Below the pieces are notes generated by a model that worked only from the letters and a program-made list of their open reading frames with translations, was not told where the DNA came from and did no database searches. Below, in pieces: positions 50,557 through 60,474 of a DNA stretch of 64,000 nucleotides; the stretch's first letter is position 1, and the number at the start of each line of letters is the position of its first letter. Source of the DNA: an uncultured Pelagibacteraceae bacterium (GTDB lineage Bacteria > Pseudomonadota > Alphaproteobacteria > Pelagibacterales > Pelagibacteraceae). Location: positions 1-64,000 of the forward strand of contig CACLSR010000005.1 in assembly GCA_902609685.1 (NCBI GenBank), given 5' to 3'. The translations under genes and the position numbers were made by a program.

Positions 50557-53034
50557 TTACTGGTTTAAATTTAAATTTTTTAACACTTTAAAAGGACTTT
50601 CTTTAATGAATTTTTTATTTACTTTTTTTGAACTTTTTCTTGGATTGTATTTAAAAAATATATCATTATTTTTTTCAAAAACTTTATAACCCATAATTTT
50701 TAAAAGCTTTTTAAATTTGTCCTTATTACATCCAAGTAAATTCAACATTTCAGGAATTAACTTAATTTCATTCTTTTCTGTGTTTGAATTAATAATTTGA
50801 ACAAATAATCTTTCTAAAATATCAATCCTTACGTAAAAATTGTCAAATTTCTCAAATCCACAAAGTAACATAAAATTTCTGTTTTTAATTTTGTCGTTTT
50901 CTAAAAAATTTAAACCAAACACAGGAGGTTTTAAATTAAAATATTTTTGATGATAATTTTTCCAAAGTAAAGTTCTTAAGGACACAGCCTCTGGTTTGAT
51001 TAATTTGTGTAAAAATACATGATATCTTCCAAATTTTACTCCTTGATCTCTCAAAAATTTCCTCTCATTTTGTCCTAATATTTTTAGATAATCTGAAACT
51101 TGATTTCTTTGAAGGACTCCATTGTTTTCATACAATTGATATGCAAGAGCTTTAATTGATGAATTTTTTTCCTTAAGATTTCTCAAATCAATTAAACTGC
51201 TCAAAACATTTTGTATTTTATTTTTTAGCCATTTAACTAAATAATTATTTAATTTTTTTAATTGATCTGTTTCCAGAATATCATCAACCATAAGAACAAT
51301 ATTTGGATTTAAATAATCTCTACCTGGTTGCAATTTTGCTATTGGAGATTTTCTCCAATAAATTTTAAAATCTTCGTTTAGTTCTATTAAACCTGTCTCG
51401 ATTATTGTATATATTCTTTTTTGAAGTTCTGGACCAACTGTCTGTCTTGCTGCTTTTTTGAGCGATTTGATATCTGTTTCTAAAGCACCCTTTTTTAAAT
51501 CTAGTTCTAATTTAAGTCCATTTATCTTTCCAATAAATTGATCATCAATCATTACTTCGTTATTTTCTAAAATTTTAGTATCAAATTCCATATCTTGCTT
51601 TAAGCCTCTTGCTAGGACACTTGCTCTTTTGTCAATAAAAGTTTTTGTAAGCTCCTCATGTAATCTATCTGATAACTTATCCTCTAAGTGTTTTGTTTTT
51701 TCTATCCAATAGTTTTGATTTTCTATCCAATTATTTTTATTTGAAACATATGACCAAGTTCTTACATTTGCAATTCTATTTGATAAAGAATCTACATTTC
51801 CATCTAATTTATCAAGTTTGACGAGCTGAAGTCGCATATAATTATCTGTAATTTTACCCTTTTCACTTGTTAAATATTTGAAAACATTTTCAATCACTTC
51901 ATAGTGATTGCCATAGGTTTTTTTAACAAAATCTGGTATTTGGCAACATTCCCATAAAAGACTTAATTTATCTTTATCAAATTTAATATTTTCTAAATTT
52001 TTATCTCTTAAAAAAAATTTTAAGGCTTTTTCATCTTCGCACTCATGTATTTTTCTTAACCATCTTCTACTAGGCTTCTCCTCTAAAGACTTTAATAATT
52101 TAAAAGGACTCTCAAAGTTTAAATTTGAATTTCTCCAAAATAAAGATTGGATTTCCTCAAATTTATGATTTTCCAATAAATCTACTTCATCAGCATTTAT
52201 TTCTTTACATTCTCCTGTTATACCAAAATTTCCATTGTTCAAATATCTTCCTGCTCTACCAGCTATTTGGCCAATTTCTGCTAAATTTAGCTTTCTTAAT
52301 TTTTTTCCATCAAATTTTTTTAAATTGGAAAAATAAACGTGATCAAGATCCATATTAATTCCCATACCAATAGCATCAGTTGCTACTAGAAAATCAACAT
52401 CTCCAGATTGATACAGCTCTACTTGTGCATTCCTTGTCTTTGGGCTTAGAGATCCCATAACAATAGAAGCTCCTCCTTTTTGTCTTCTTATAAGTTCAGC
52501 GATGGCGTAAACTTCCTCTGCAGAAAATGCTATAATTGCAGTTTTTCTTTGAATTCTTGAAATTTTTTTATGACCAACATAAGAAAGTTTTGAAAGTCTA
52601 GTTCGATTTATAAATTCGATGTCATCATCAAGATTAGAAATAATTGGTCTCATGGTATTTGATCCCATTAACATTGTTAATTTTATTCCTCTTAAGTTCA
52701 ATAATCTGTCTGTAAAAATATGACCTCGCTCATGGTCTGCGCACATTTGAATTTCATCCACACCTACAAAATCTAATTCTTTATCAATAGGCATAGATTC
52801 AACAGTACACAGATAATACTTTGCATTTGTAGGAATTATTTTTTCTTCACCAGTAATTAATGCAACTTTATCTAAACTTACCTTTTTAATTACCTTGTCG
52901 TAAACTTCTCTAGCTAACAATCTCAAAGGAAAACCTATCATTCCAGTGTCAAACGACAGCATAGTCTCAATAGCAAGATGAGTTTTACCTGTATTTGTTG
53001 GGCCAAGGACAGCTGTAATTTTATTTTTTGTCAT
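50557..53034 (-). CDS. SUV3/MgpS-like DEAD/DEAH-box RNA helicase
   Basis: AVLGPTNTGKTHLAIE, VDEIQM, IGQIAGRAGRY; 825 aa. Confidence 0.9.
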   Translation of the reverse strand: MTKNKITAVLGPTNTGKTHLAIETMLSFDTGMIGFPLRLLAREVYDKVIKKVSLDKVALITGEEKIIPTNAKYYLCTVESMPIDKELDFVGVDEIQMCADHERGHIFTDRLLNLRGIKLTMLMGSNTMRPIISNLDDDIEFINRTRLSKLSYVGHKKISRIQRKTAIIAFSAEEVYAIAELIRRQKGGASIVMGSLSPKTRNAQVELYQSGDVDFLVATDAIGMGINMDLDHVYFSNLKKFDGKKLRKLNLAEIGQIAGRAGRYLNNGNFGITGECKEINADEVDLLENHKFEEIQSLFWRNSNLNFESPFKLLKSLEEKPSRRWLRKIHECEDEKALKFFLRDKNLENIKFDKDKLSLLWECCQIPDFVKKTYGNHYEVIENVFKYLTSEKGKITDNYMRLQLVKLDKLDGNVDSLSNRIANVRTWSYVSNKNNWIENQNYWIEKTKHLEDKLSDRLHEELTKTFIDKRASVLARGLKQDMEFDTKILENNEVMIDDQFIGKINGLKLELDLKKGALETDIKSLKKAARQTVGPELQKRIYTIIETGLIELNEDFKIYWRKSPIAKLQPGRDYLNPNIVLMVDDILETDQLKKLNNYLVKWLKNKIQNVLSSLIDLRNLKEKNSSIKALAYQLYENNGVLQRNQVSDYLKILGQNERKFLRDQGVKFGRYHVFLHKLIKPEAVSLRTLLWKNYHQKYFNLKPPVFGLNFLENDKIKNRNFMLLCGFEKFDNFYVRIDILERLFVQIINSNTEKNEIKLIPEMLNLLGCNKDKFKKLLKIMGYKVFEKNNDIFFKYNPRKSSKKVNKKFIKESPFKVLKNLNLNQ

Positions 53035-53203
53035 TTCTATCTTTGGTATATCTTAATTTTTATCTACAAGATCTAGTTGTTGTTAAAGAACAAAAATAGA
53101 CTAAAACATGACCGAATCGATGGATAAAAAGTTCTCATTTTTTTTTAAATAATAATTTAACTTAACATAATTAAATTAATTATAAAGATTATGCGCTGAA
53201 TGC

Positions 53204-53614
53204 TTAGTCAGTTGTTTTGATTTTTAAAATTTTCCAAATTCCTGATGCTGACGTAATTATCTTGCCATTACAATTTAACTCACAAAATAAAAATACAAGA
53301 GTTTTTGTTTTTTTTAATATTTTAACTTTCCCGTAGATTTCATCATTAACTTTTGATGATCCAATAAACTTTATATCTAAAGAAATTGTCACGCAGGGTG
53401 CATTATCAGCTGATCTATGTGCTGCTGTGCCGGCACCAGCATCTATCAGCGCAGACAAATAACCCCCATGAGTAATTCCTGCAGCATTTAAATGATTATT
53501 ATTAATCGTTGATTTAAATTCGTATTCATTTTCAGAGATATTTCTAAATAAAAGGCCTCCGTTATGTTTCATAAAACCTGGTTTGAGACTGATTTGTTCA
53601 AATTGATTAGACAT
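53204..53614 (-). CDS. PaaI/hotdog-fold thioesterase
   Basis: HLNAAGITHGGYLSALIDAGAGTAAH...TISLDIKFIG. Confidence 0.85.
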   Translation of the reverse strand: MSNQFEQISLKPGFMKHNGGLLFRNISENEYEFKSTINNNHLNAAGITHGGYLSALIDAGAGTAAHRSADNAPCVTISLDIKFIGSSKVNDEIYGKVKILKKTKTLVFLFCELNCNGKIITSASGIWKILKIKTTD

Positions 53615-53620
53615 AATTTT

Positions 53621-53719
53621 TTATAATACAAAAGTTAAGATTAATATAATTACAAAAATAGAAACAAAAAAATATATTACTGACATTTGAAGAGATATTT
53701 TTTCTAACCATTTTAACAT
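53621..53719 (-). CDS. 32-aa putative single-TM small protein
   Basis: MLKWLEKISLQMSVIYFFVSIFVIILILTFVL; SD-like AAAAAAGGA ~7 nt upstream; absent from ORF track. Confidence 0.55.
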   Translation of the reverse strand: MLKWLEKISLQMSVIYFFVSIFVIILILTFVL

Positions 53720-53734
53720 AATTTTCCTTTTTTA

Positions 53735-53811
53735 TGGTGCGCCTGCTAGGAGTCGAACCCAGAACCTCCTGGTCCGTAGCCAAGCGCTCTATCCAATTGA
53801 GCTACAGGCGC
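53735..53811 (-). tRNA. tRNA-Arg (anticodon ACG), CCA encoded
   Basis: Reverse strand GCGCCTGTAGCTCAATTGGATAGAGCGCTTGGCTACGGACCAGGAGGTTCTGGGTTCGACTCCTAGCAGGCGCACCA. Confidence 0.97.
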
Positions 53812-53882
53812 ATTTATAAATATATTTGTTTATAGTATATCAATATTTAGTGTATTTTAATGATAAGATAAAATTAAAATTT

Positions 53883-55058
53883 ATGAACAACAAACCTGAT
53901 GACGTGGTCATTTGTAGTGCAGTTAGGACTCCTATAGGCACTTATAAGGGATCATTAAAAGATTTGAAAGGAGACCAACTTGGTACTATCGTAATAAATG
54001 AGGTTTTGAAAAGAAGTAAAATATCTAATAATCAAATTGATGAAGTAATAATGGGTCAGGTTTTGACTGCTGCTGGAGGACAGAACCCCGCGAGACAAGC
54101 AGCAGTAAATGCTGGAGTACCTGTATCCAAACCTGCTTATTTAGTAAACCAAGTTTGTGGATCAGGACTAAGGGCCATTATTTCAGGTTATCAACAAATT
54201 AAATTAGGAGATGCAAATAATGTAATTTGTGGGGGTCAAGAGAATATGTCGATGACACCTTACTCTTATTTTTATTCAGAGAAAAAAGAAATTTTAAAAG
54301 ATCAATTAATCAATACTATGATTCACGATGGTTTAACTGATGCTTTTAAAAATTACCACATGGGAGTTACAGCTGAAAATGTTGCAAAAAAGTTTAATAT
54401 TTCTAGAAAACAACAAGATGAATTTGCTCTTAAATCCCAAAAAAAAACAGAAATTGCAATTGAAAATAATAAATTTGATGATGAAATAGTTCAGATAAAT
54501 CACAAAGGTGTTATTTTAAAAAAAGATGAACACCCAAGAAAAGATTTAAAATTATCTGATTTAGAAAAATTAAAAACAGCTTTTAAAGATGGTGGGACTG
54601 TGACACCCGGAAACTCATCTGGTATAAATGATGGAGCAGCTGCTTTATTATTAACTACATTTAAGGAAGCTCAACAAAATTCACTTAAACCATTGGCCAA
54701 AATTATTTCCTGGGCATCTGTTGGTTTGGAACCGTCTTTAATGGGTCTTGGTCCTATAGAAGCTATCCGCCAAGCATCAAAAAAAGTAAATTGGAATTTA
54801 AATGAAATCGATTTATTTGAAATTAATGAAGCTTTTGCCGCTCAAGCTATAGCAGTTATCAGTGAATTGGGTATTGATGAAAACAAAGTTAATGTAAATG
54901 GTGGGGCTATTGCTTTAGGTCACCCAATAGGTGCATCTGGAGCAAGAATACTTGTGACACTTATACATGAAATGAAAAAACAGAATAAAGAAAGAGGTTG
55001 TGCCGCACTTTGTATAGGTGGCGGTATGGGAATTGCGCTATGTGTAGAAAAAATTTAG
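53883..55058 (+). CDS. Acetyl-CoA C-acetyltransferase (thiolase)
   Basis: VVICSAVRTPIGTYKGSLKD, NQVCGSGLRA, NVNGGAIALGHPIGASGARILVTL; start moved to ATG at 53883. Confidence 0.94.
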   Translation: MNNKPDDVVICSAVRTPIGTYKGSLKDLKGDQLGTIVINEVLKRSKISNNQIDEVIMGQVLTAAGGQNPARQAAVNAGVPVSKPAYLVNQVCGSGLRAIISGYQQIKLGDANNVICGGQENMSMTPYSYFYSEKKEILKDQLINTMIHDGLTDAFKNYHMGVTAENVAKKFNISRKQQDEFALKSQKKTEIAIENNKFDDEIVQINHKGVILKKDEHPRKDLKLSDLEKLKTAFKDGGTVTPGNSSGINDGAAALLLTTFKEAQQNSLKPLAKIISWASVGLEPSLMGLGPIEAIRQASKKVNWNLNEIDLFEINEAFAAQAIAVISELGIDENKVNVNGGAIALGHPIGASGARILVTLIHEMKKQNKERGCAALCIGGGMGIALCVEKI

Positions 55059-55171
55059 GAATTAATTTTTCCGTATTTTTCCTCTAACAAGATTTTTTGG
55101 ATCCACACATTAGCATCTTTATATGTGTTGAATTTTGGTTGAATAAATATATTTAATAACTCTTTAATCAT
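55055..55171 (-). CDS. 38-aa hypothetical small ORF
   Basis: MIKELLNIFIQPKFNTYKDANVWIQKILLEEKYGKINS in the thiolase-aceE gap; no clear SD. Confidence 0.3.
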   Translation of the reverse strand: MIKELLNIFIQPKFNTYKDANVWIQKILLEEKYGKINS

Positions 55172-55267
55172 TATTTGAGTATTTCAATAAAGAGTGTCAA
55201 AAAATTGGATAGAATGTGTTAAAATTAAAGATTAAGTAAATTTTTTTTATGTATAAAACTTTTAAAA

Positions 55268-58200
55268 ATGACTGAAAAATTGTTAGTCCCTGACATAGGT
55301 GATTTTGAGAACGTGGAAGTTATAGAACTTTTAGTAAAAGAGGGTCAAGATATTAAAAAAAATGATCCTGTTGTTACTATTGAAAGTGATAAATCGAGTG
55401 TTGAAATACCATCAATATTTTCTGGCAAAGTCGAGTCTGTAAATGTTAAAGTTGGAGATAAGGTTTCAAAAGGAGATCTATTAATAAATATTTCTTCAAA
55501 TCAATCATTATCTCAAAAAGAAAGTGTTCCAAAAGAAACTGAAAATTTAATTCAAGAAGCTGAGAGTACTTTAAGAAAACATCAGGACCAAAATATTCCA
55601 CAAAAAATAATTGATACCGAAAAACAAAAAATAATCCAAGTAGTTAAAGAAGGGGATATCGATCCACTAGAAACAAGTGAATGGCTAGAGTCCTTGTCAG
55701 CAGTAATAGAAAAAGACGGAAATCAGAGAGCACATTATTTAATCAAAGAACTTATTAACAAAGCTTATATGGAGGGTGCTAATATACCCTATACGCAAAA
55801 TACTCCTTATATAAACACTATACCAGTTAACGAGGAAAAAAAATCTAATGGAGATCAAAACATAGAGAGAAGAATTAGATCTTTAATTAGATGGAATGCT
55901 GCCGCAATGGTAGTTAGAGCAAATAAAAAATTCCCAGAACTTGGAGGGCATATTGGAACTTTTGCGTCTGCTGCAACTCTTTACGATGTTGGTATGAATC
56001 ATTTTTGGAGAGCTAAAAATAATAAATTTGGTGGAGATTTAATTTATTTTCAAGGTCATAGCGCTCCAGGTATGTACGCTAGAGCTTATCTAGAAGGTAG
56101 ACTTAACGAAAAACAATTAGATAGTTTTAGACAAGAAGTAAACCCTGGTGGTCTTTCCTCATATCCTCATCCTTGGCTAATGCCGAATTTTTGGCAATTT
56201 CCAACAGTGTCTATGGGATTAGGTCCAATGCTTGCAATTTATCAAGCAAGATTCATGAAGTACTTAATCAATAGAGGTCTCATCAAAGATGAAGGTAGAA
56301 AAGTTTGGGCATTTTTAGGTGATGGAGAAATGGATGAACCTGAGTCTTTAGGCGCGATTGGTTTAGCCGCAAGAGAAAAATTAGATAACTTAATATTTGT
56401 TGTAAATTGTAATCTTCAAAGACTAGACGGACCAGTTCGTGGAAACGGAAAAATAATTCAAGAATTAGAGGGAATTTTTAGAGGTGCAGGATGGAATGTT
56501 ATAAAAGTTATTTGGGGCTCTTATTGGGATCCATTGCTTGCCAATGATAAAACAGGTCATTTAGTTAAAACAATGAATGAGACTGTCGATGGTGAGTATC
56601 AAGCAATGAAAGCAAGGGACGGTGCGTATGTGAGAGAAAAATTTTTTGGAAAATATTTAGAGACCAAAGAGTTGGTTTCCAGTCTTTCAGACAAAGATAT
56701 TTGGCGATTAAACAGGGGTGGTCACGACCCTCATAAAGTTTTTGCAGCTTATGATAAAGCATCTAAAAATGTTGGAAGTCCTACAGTTGTAATTGCAAAA
56801 ACTATTAAGGGTTATGGAATGGGCAAAAGTGGTGAGAGTGTAAATACAACTCACCAGACTAAGAAGTTAGATATCGATGACTTAATGTATTACAGAGATA
56901 GGTTTGATGTTCCATTAACAGACCAACAAGTTAAGAATATTGAATACTACAAGCCTGATCAAAATTCTCCAGAGATTAAATACATAAATGAAAGACGAAT
57001 TCAACTTGGTGGTTTTATTCCTGAAAGAACAACTTACGCTAAACCTGTTAAAGCACCACCAAAAGATATTTTCGATAATATGAAAGTTTCTACAGGTGAA
57101 AAAGAAATGTCGACCACAATGGCATTGGTCAGAATGTTAACAAACCTTTTGAGAGATAAAAATGTTGCACCAAGACTGGTTCCAATCATACCTGACGAGG
57201 CTAGAACATTCGGAATGGAGGGTTTTTTCCAAAAAATAGGAATTTATGCTCATGAAGGTCAAAAATATGAACCAGAAGATTCTGCTCAATTAAGTTCGTA
57301 TAAAGAGGAAAAGAGTGGTCAAGTTTTAGAGGAAGGAATTAACGAGGCTGGAGCGATGTCATCTTGGATCGCTGCAGGAACTTCATATACAAACCATGAT
57401 ATAGAAATGATCCCAATTTATCTTTTTTACTCAATGTTTGGCTTTCAGAGAATTGGTGATTTTGCTTGGGCGGGTGCTGATAGCCAGTCCAGAGGGTTTT
57501 TGATCGGAGCAACCGCTGGAAGAACAACTCTTGCTGGGGAAGGTTTACAACATCAAGATGGTCATAGTCATTTGATGGCTTCAACTATTCCTAATTGCAG
57601 ATCATACGATCCAACATTTCACTACGAGCTTGCAGTCATTTTTCGAGAAGGTTTAAGAAGAATGCATGAGAAAAAAGAGAATATTTTCTATTATATTACG
57701 ACCATGAATGAAAATTACCCTCATCCAGAAATGCCAAAAGATAAATCATGTGAGGATGGTATTTTAAAAGGAATGTATAAAATAAAGGAGTTTAACAAAT
57801 ATAAAAAAACTAAAATTCAATTTCTTGGATCTGGCACAATCTTAAGAGAAATGATAGCTGGTGCAGAAATATTACAAAATGAGTATCAAATCGATAGTGA
57901 GATTTGGAGTGTAACCAGCTTTAATGAATTAAGAAGGGATGGCCTTGAGGTAGAGAGATACAATCTTCTAAATCCTGATAAAGAGCCTAAAAAAAGCTAT
58001 GTAGAAAAATGTTTGGGTAATACTGAAGGACCAATTTTAGCAGCTTCTGATTATATGAGAATGAATTCTGACCAGATTAGACCATACGTAAATAAAAGTT
58101 TTTATTCATTAGGAACGGATGGATTTGGTCGAAGTGATACAAGAAAGAAGTTAAGAAAATTTTTTGAAGTTGATAAGGAACATATCACAACATATGGTTT

Positions 58201-58303
58201 GAGTATTTTAGCTAAGGAACAGCTTATTGCATCAAAATATGCAAAAGAAGCAATCAAAAAGTATAAGATTGATATTGATAAACCTATGCCAACAAAATTA
58301 TAG
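55268..58303 (+). CDS. aceE: Pyruvate dehydrogenase E1, homodimeric type, with N-terminal lipoyl domain
   Basis: Residues 1-75 lipoyl domain (TIESDKSSVEIPS); rest AceE (DPLETSEWLESL, SYPHPWLMPNFWQFPTVSMGLGP, FLGDGEMDEPES). Confidence 0.93.
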   Translation: MTEKLLVPDIGDFENVEVIELLVKEGQDIKKNDPVVTIESDKSSVEIPSIFSGKVESVNVKVGDKVSKGDLLINISSNQSLSQKESVPKETENLIQEAESTLRKHQDQNIPQKIIDTEKQKIIQVVKEGDIDPLETSEWLESLSAVIEKDGNQRAHYLIKELINKAYMEGANIPYTQNTPYINTIPVNEEKKSNGDQNIERRIRSLIRWNAAAMVVRANKKFPELGGHIGTFASAATLYDVGMNHFWRAKNNKFGGDLIYFQGHSAPGMYARAYLEGRLNEKQLDSFRQEVNPGGLSSYPHPWLMPNFWQFPTVSMGLGPMLAIYQARFMKYLINRGLIKDEGRKVWAFLGDGEMDEPESLGAIGLAAREKLDNLIFVVNCNLQRLDGPVRGNGKIIQELEGIFRGAGWNVIKVIWGSYWDPLLANDKTGHLVKTMNETVDGEYQAMKARDGAYVREKFFGKYLETKELVSSLSDKDIWRLNRGGHDPHKVFAAYDKASKNVGSPTVVIAKTIKGYGMGKSGESVNTTHQTKKLDIDDLMYYRDRFDVPLTDQQVKNIEYYKPDQNSPEIKYINERRIQLGGFIPERTTYAKPVKAPPKDIFDNMKVSTGEKEMSTTMALVRMLTNLLRDKNVAPRLVPIIPDEARTFGMEGFFQKIGIYAHEGQKYEPEDSAQLSSYKEEKSGQVLEEGINEAGAMSSWIAAGTSYTNHDIEMIPIYLFYSMFGFQRIGDFAWAGADSQSRGFLIGATAGRTTLAGEGLQHQDGHSHLMASTIPNCRSYDPTFHYELAVIFREGLRRMHEKKENIFYYITTMNENYPHPEMPKDKSCEDGILKGMYKIKEFNKYKKTKIQFLGSGTILREMIAGAEILQNEYQIDSEIWSVTSFNELRRDGLEVERYNLLNPDKEPKKSYVEKCLGNTEGPILAASDYMRMNSDQIRPYVNKSFYSLGTDGFGRSDTRKKLRKFFEVDKEHITTYGLSILAKEQLIASKYAKEAIKKYKIDIDKPMPTKL

Positions 58304-58304
58304 A

Positions 58305-59579
58305 ATGCCCAAAAAAGATATAAAAGTTCCAAATATTGGTGAATTCAAAGATGTAGAGGTTATTGAAATTATAGTCAAAAAGGGTCAAGAGATTAAAAAA
58401 AATGATCCTTTAATAACAATTGAAAGTGATAAATCGAGTGTTGAAATACCCTCATTACATAATGGAATAGTTACAGAATTAAATTTAAATGTTGGGGATA
58501 AGGTTTCTGAAGGTGATAAAATATTAGAAATTGAATTAAAAGACAATCAAGTAGAAACTCAATTAAAAACTGAAGAAATAAAAACAATTAAAAAAGAAAA
58601 TAATAAGGAAAAAAAAATAGAAATTAGAAGAGAAGTTGGATCAAAAAATGTTATCGTAAAAGATTTTTCTAAAAAAACTGCAGCCTCACCAAAAGTCAGA
58701 AAATTTGCAAGAGAACTTGGTGTTGATATTAGTAAAGTTGAAGGTAGTGAAAGACTAGGAAGAGTAACTGAAAGTGATGTAAAGTCATTTGTCGCAAATA
58801 AACCTGAGATAAATTCTGAAAAAGAATTCAAAAAAGATGAAACGATAGAACTAGAATATCCTCACTCTGAATTTGGAAAAACAGAAATAAAGGATATTCC
58901 AAGAGTGAAGAGACTATCGTCTAAATATCTTATGAATTCTTGGACCAATATTCCCCATGTGACCAATCATGATGAAGCAGATATAACTGAATTAGAGGAG
59001 TTTAGAACATCTCTTACAGATATTTACACTGGAGAAAAAAAAAAAATTACTCCTTTAGCTTTTATCGTCAAGGCATTAACTGCATCACTTAAAAAATTTC
59101 CAAATTTTAATTCATCTATAGATGAAATTGATAAAGGAAAAATGACCTTAAAAAAGTATTACCATATTGGAATAGCTGTAGATACCAAACATGGGCTAAT
59201 GGTGCCAAAACTAAGAAATGCTGATAATAAGAATATCTCATTAATTGGTAACGAACTTAAAAAATTAAGTGATCAATGTAGGAATCTTAAAATTGATAAA
59301 AAAGAATTATTTGGTGGTTCCATGACAATAACAAGTCTAGGAGGGATTGGTGGCTCTTTTTTCACACCTATAATTAATTATCCTGAAGTTGCAATTTTGG
59401 GAGTTGGCAAATCTCAAAAAAAACAAATTTTTATTAATGGAAAGTTTATTACACGAACAATGTTACCTTTATCTTTATCATATGATCACAGAATAATTGA
59501 TGGAGCTGAAGCAGCTCGATTTAACAACGATTTGAAAGATAATCTTGGAAAAAATTTTGCTTACAAATTAGCTGTGTAA
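58305..59579 (+). CDS. aceF: Dihydrolipoamide acetyltransferase E2
   Basis: Lipoyl domain (TIESDKSSVEIPS), E3-binding domain (ASPKVRKFARELGVDISKVEGS), catalytic SYDHRIIDGAEAARF; start moved to ATG at 58305. Confidence 0.94.
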   Translation: MPKKDIKVPNIGEFKDVEVIEIIVKKGQEIKKNDPLITIESDKSSVEIPSLHNGIVTELNLNVGDKVSEGDKILEIELKDNQVETQLKTEEIKTIKKENNKEKKIEIRREVGSKNVIVKDFSKKTAASPKVRKFARELGVDISKVEGSERLGRVTESDVKSFVANKPEINSEKEFKKDETIELEYPHSEFGKTEIKDIPRVKRLSSKYLMNSWTNIPHVTNHDEADITELEEFRTSLTDIYTGEKKKITPLAFIVKALTASLKKFPNFNSSIDEIDKGKMTLKKYYHIGIAVDTKHGLMVPKLRNADNKNISLIGNELKKLSDQCRNLKIDKKELFGGSMTITSLGGIGGSFFTPIINYPEVAILGVGKSQKKQIFINGKFITRTMLPLSLSYDHRIIDGAEAARFNNDLKDNLGKNFAYKLAV

Positions 59580-59583
59580 AAAT

Positions 59584-60474
59584 ATGTCAAAAACTCTCTC
59601 ATTATTTAGTGCACTACTATGCACTTTCATTTGGGGGACTACATTTATTGCACAAGATACGGGCATGGACGACATTGGCCCATTCACTTTTAATTCAGTA
59701 AGATTTTTTGTGGGTTTTTTAGCAATTGTTCCTTTAGCATTAATGTTTGAGGCAAAAAAACTAAAAAAAGAATTTAGGTTTGATACAAAAACATTCGTTA
59801 TCCTGTCCTTTTTAATTGGACTATCATTATTTTTGGGCTCAGCATTACAACAGGTTGCGTTGCTTTACACTGATGTAGCAAATGCTGCTTTTTTTACAAT
59901 TTTTTATGTGCCAATGGTCCCAATAATTATTTTCATCTTTAAAAAAGATTTTTTGCACTGGAGTGTATGGCCATCAGTAATTTTATGTTTAATCGGCGGA
60001 TATTTATTAACAAATTTTCAAGATGCAACTGTAAGATTAGGTGATACCCTAGTGGTATTAGGAGCTTTATTTTGGAGTACACATATTATTTTTACTGGCA
60101 TGATTGTCAAAAAGTACAATCTACCATTGACCATTGGAGCAATTCAAACTCTGCTAGTTGCTTTGTTCTCATTTATGATAGGTTTATTTTCCGAAGAATT
60201 TGTAATCGATAATATATTAAATGAAATAGACTCAATTTTATATGCTGGTATTTTATCAGGTGGTTTTGCATTTGTTTTACAAATATATGCTCAAAGAAAT
60301 ATAACTCCAGCACCAGCGGCAATAATTTTTTCTTTGGAGGGTGTGTTTGCAACAATTGCTGCTTGGTTTCTTTTAAATCAAATATTAGGTATTAATAATT
60401 TACTTGGTTGTTTTTTTATATTAAGTGGAGTTTTATTATCTCAATTAGTTCCATTATTAAGGAAAGCAAGTTAA
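59584..60474 (+). CDS. EamA/DMT-family transporter
   Basis: Ten-TM EamA pattern; CTFIWGTTFIAQD; ALFWSTHIIFTG. Confidence 0.87.
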   Translation: MSKTLSLFSALLCTFIWGTTFIAQDTGMDDIGPFTFNSVRFFVGFLAIVPLALMFEAKKLKKEFRFDTKTFVILSFLIGLSLFLGSALQQVALLYTDVANAAFFTIFYVPMVPIIIFIFKKDFLHWSVWPSVILCLIGGYLLTNFQDATVRLGDTLVVLGALFWSTHIIFTGMIVKKYNLPLTIGAIQTLLVALFSFMIGLFSEEFVIDNILNEIDSILYAGILSGGFAFVLQIYAQRNITPAPAAIIFSLEGVFATIAAWFLLNQILGINNLLGCFFILSGVLLSQLVPLLRKAS

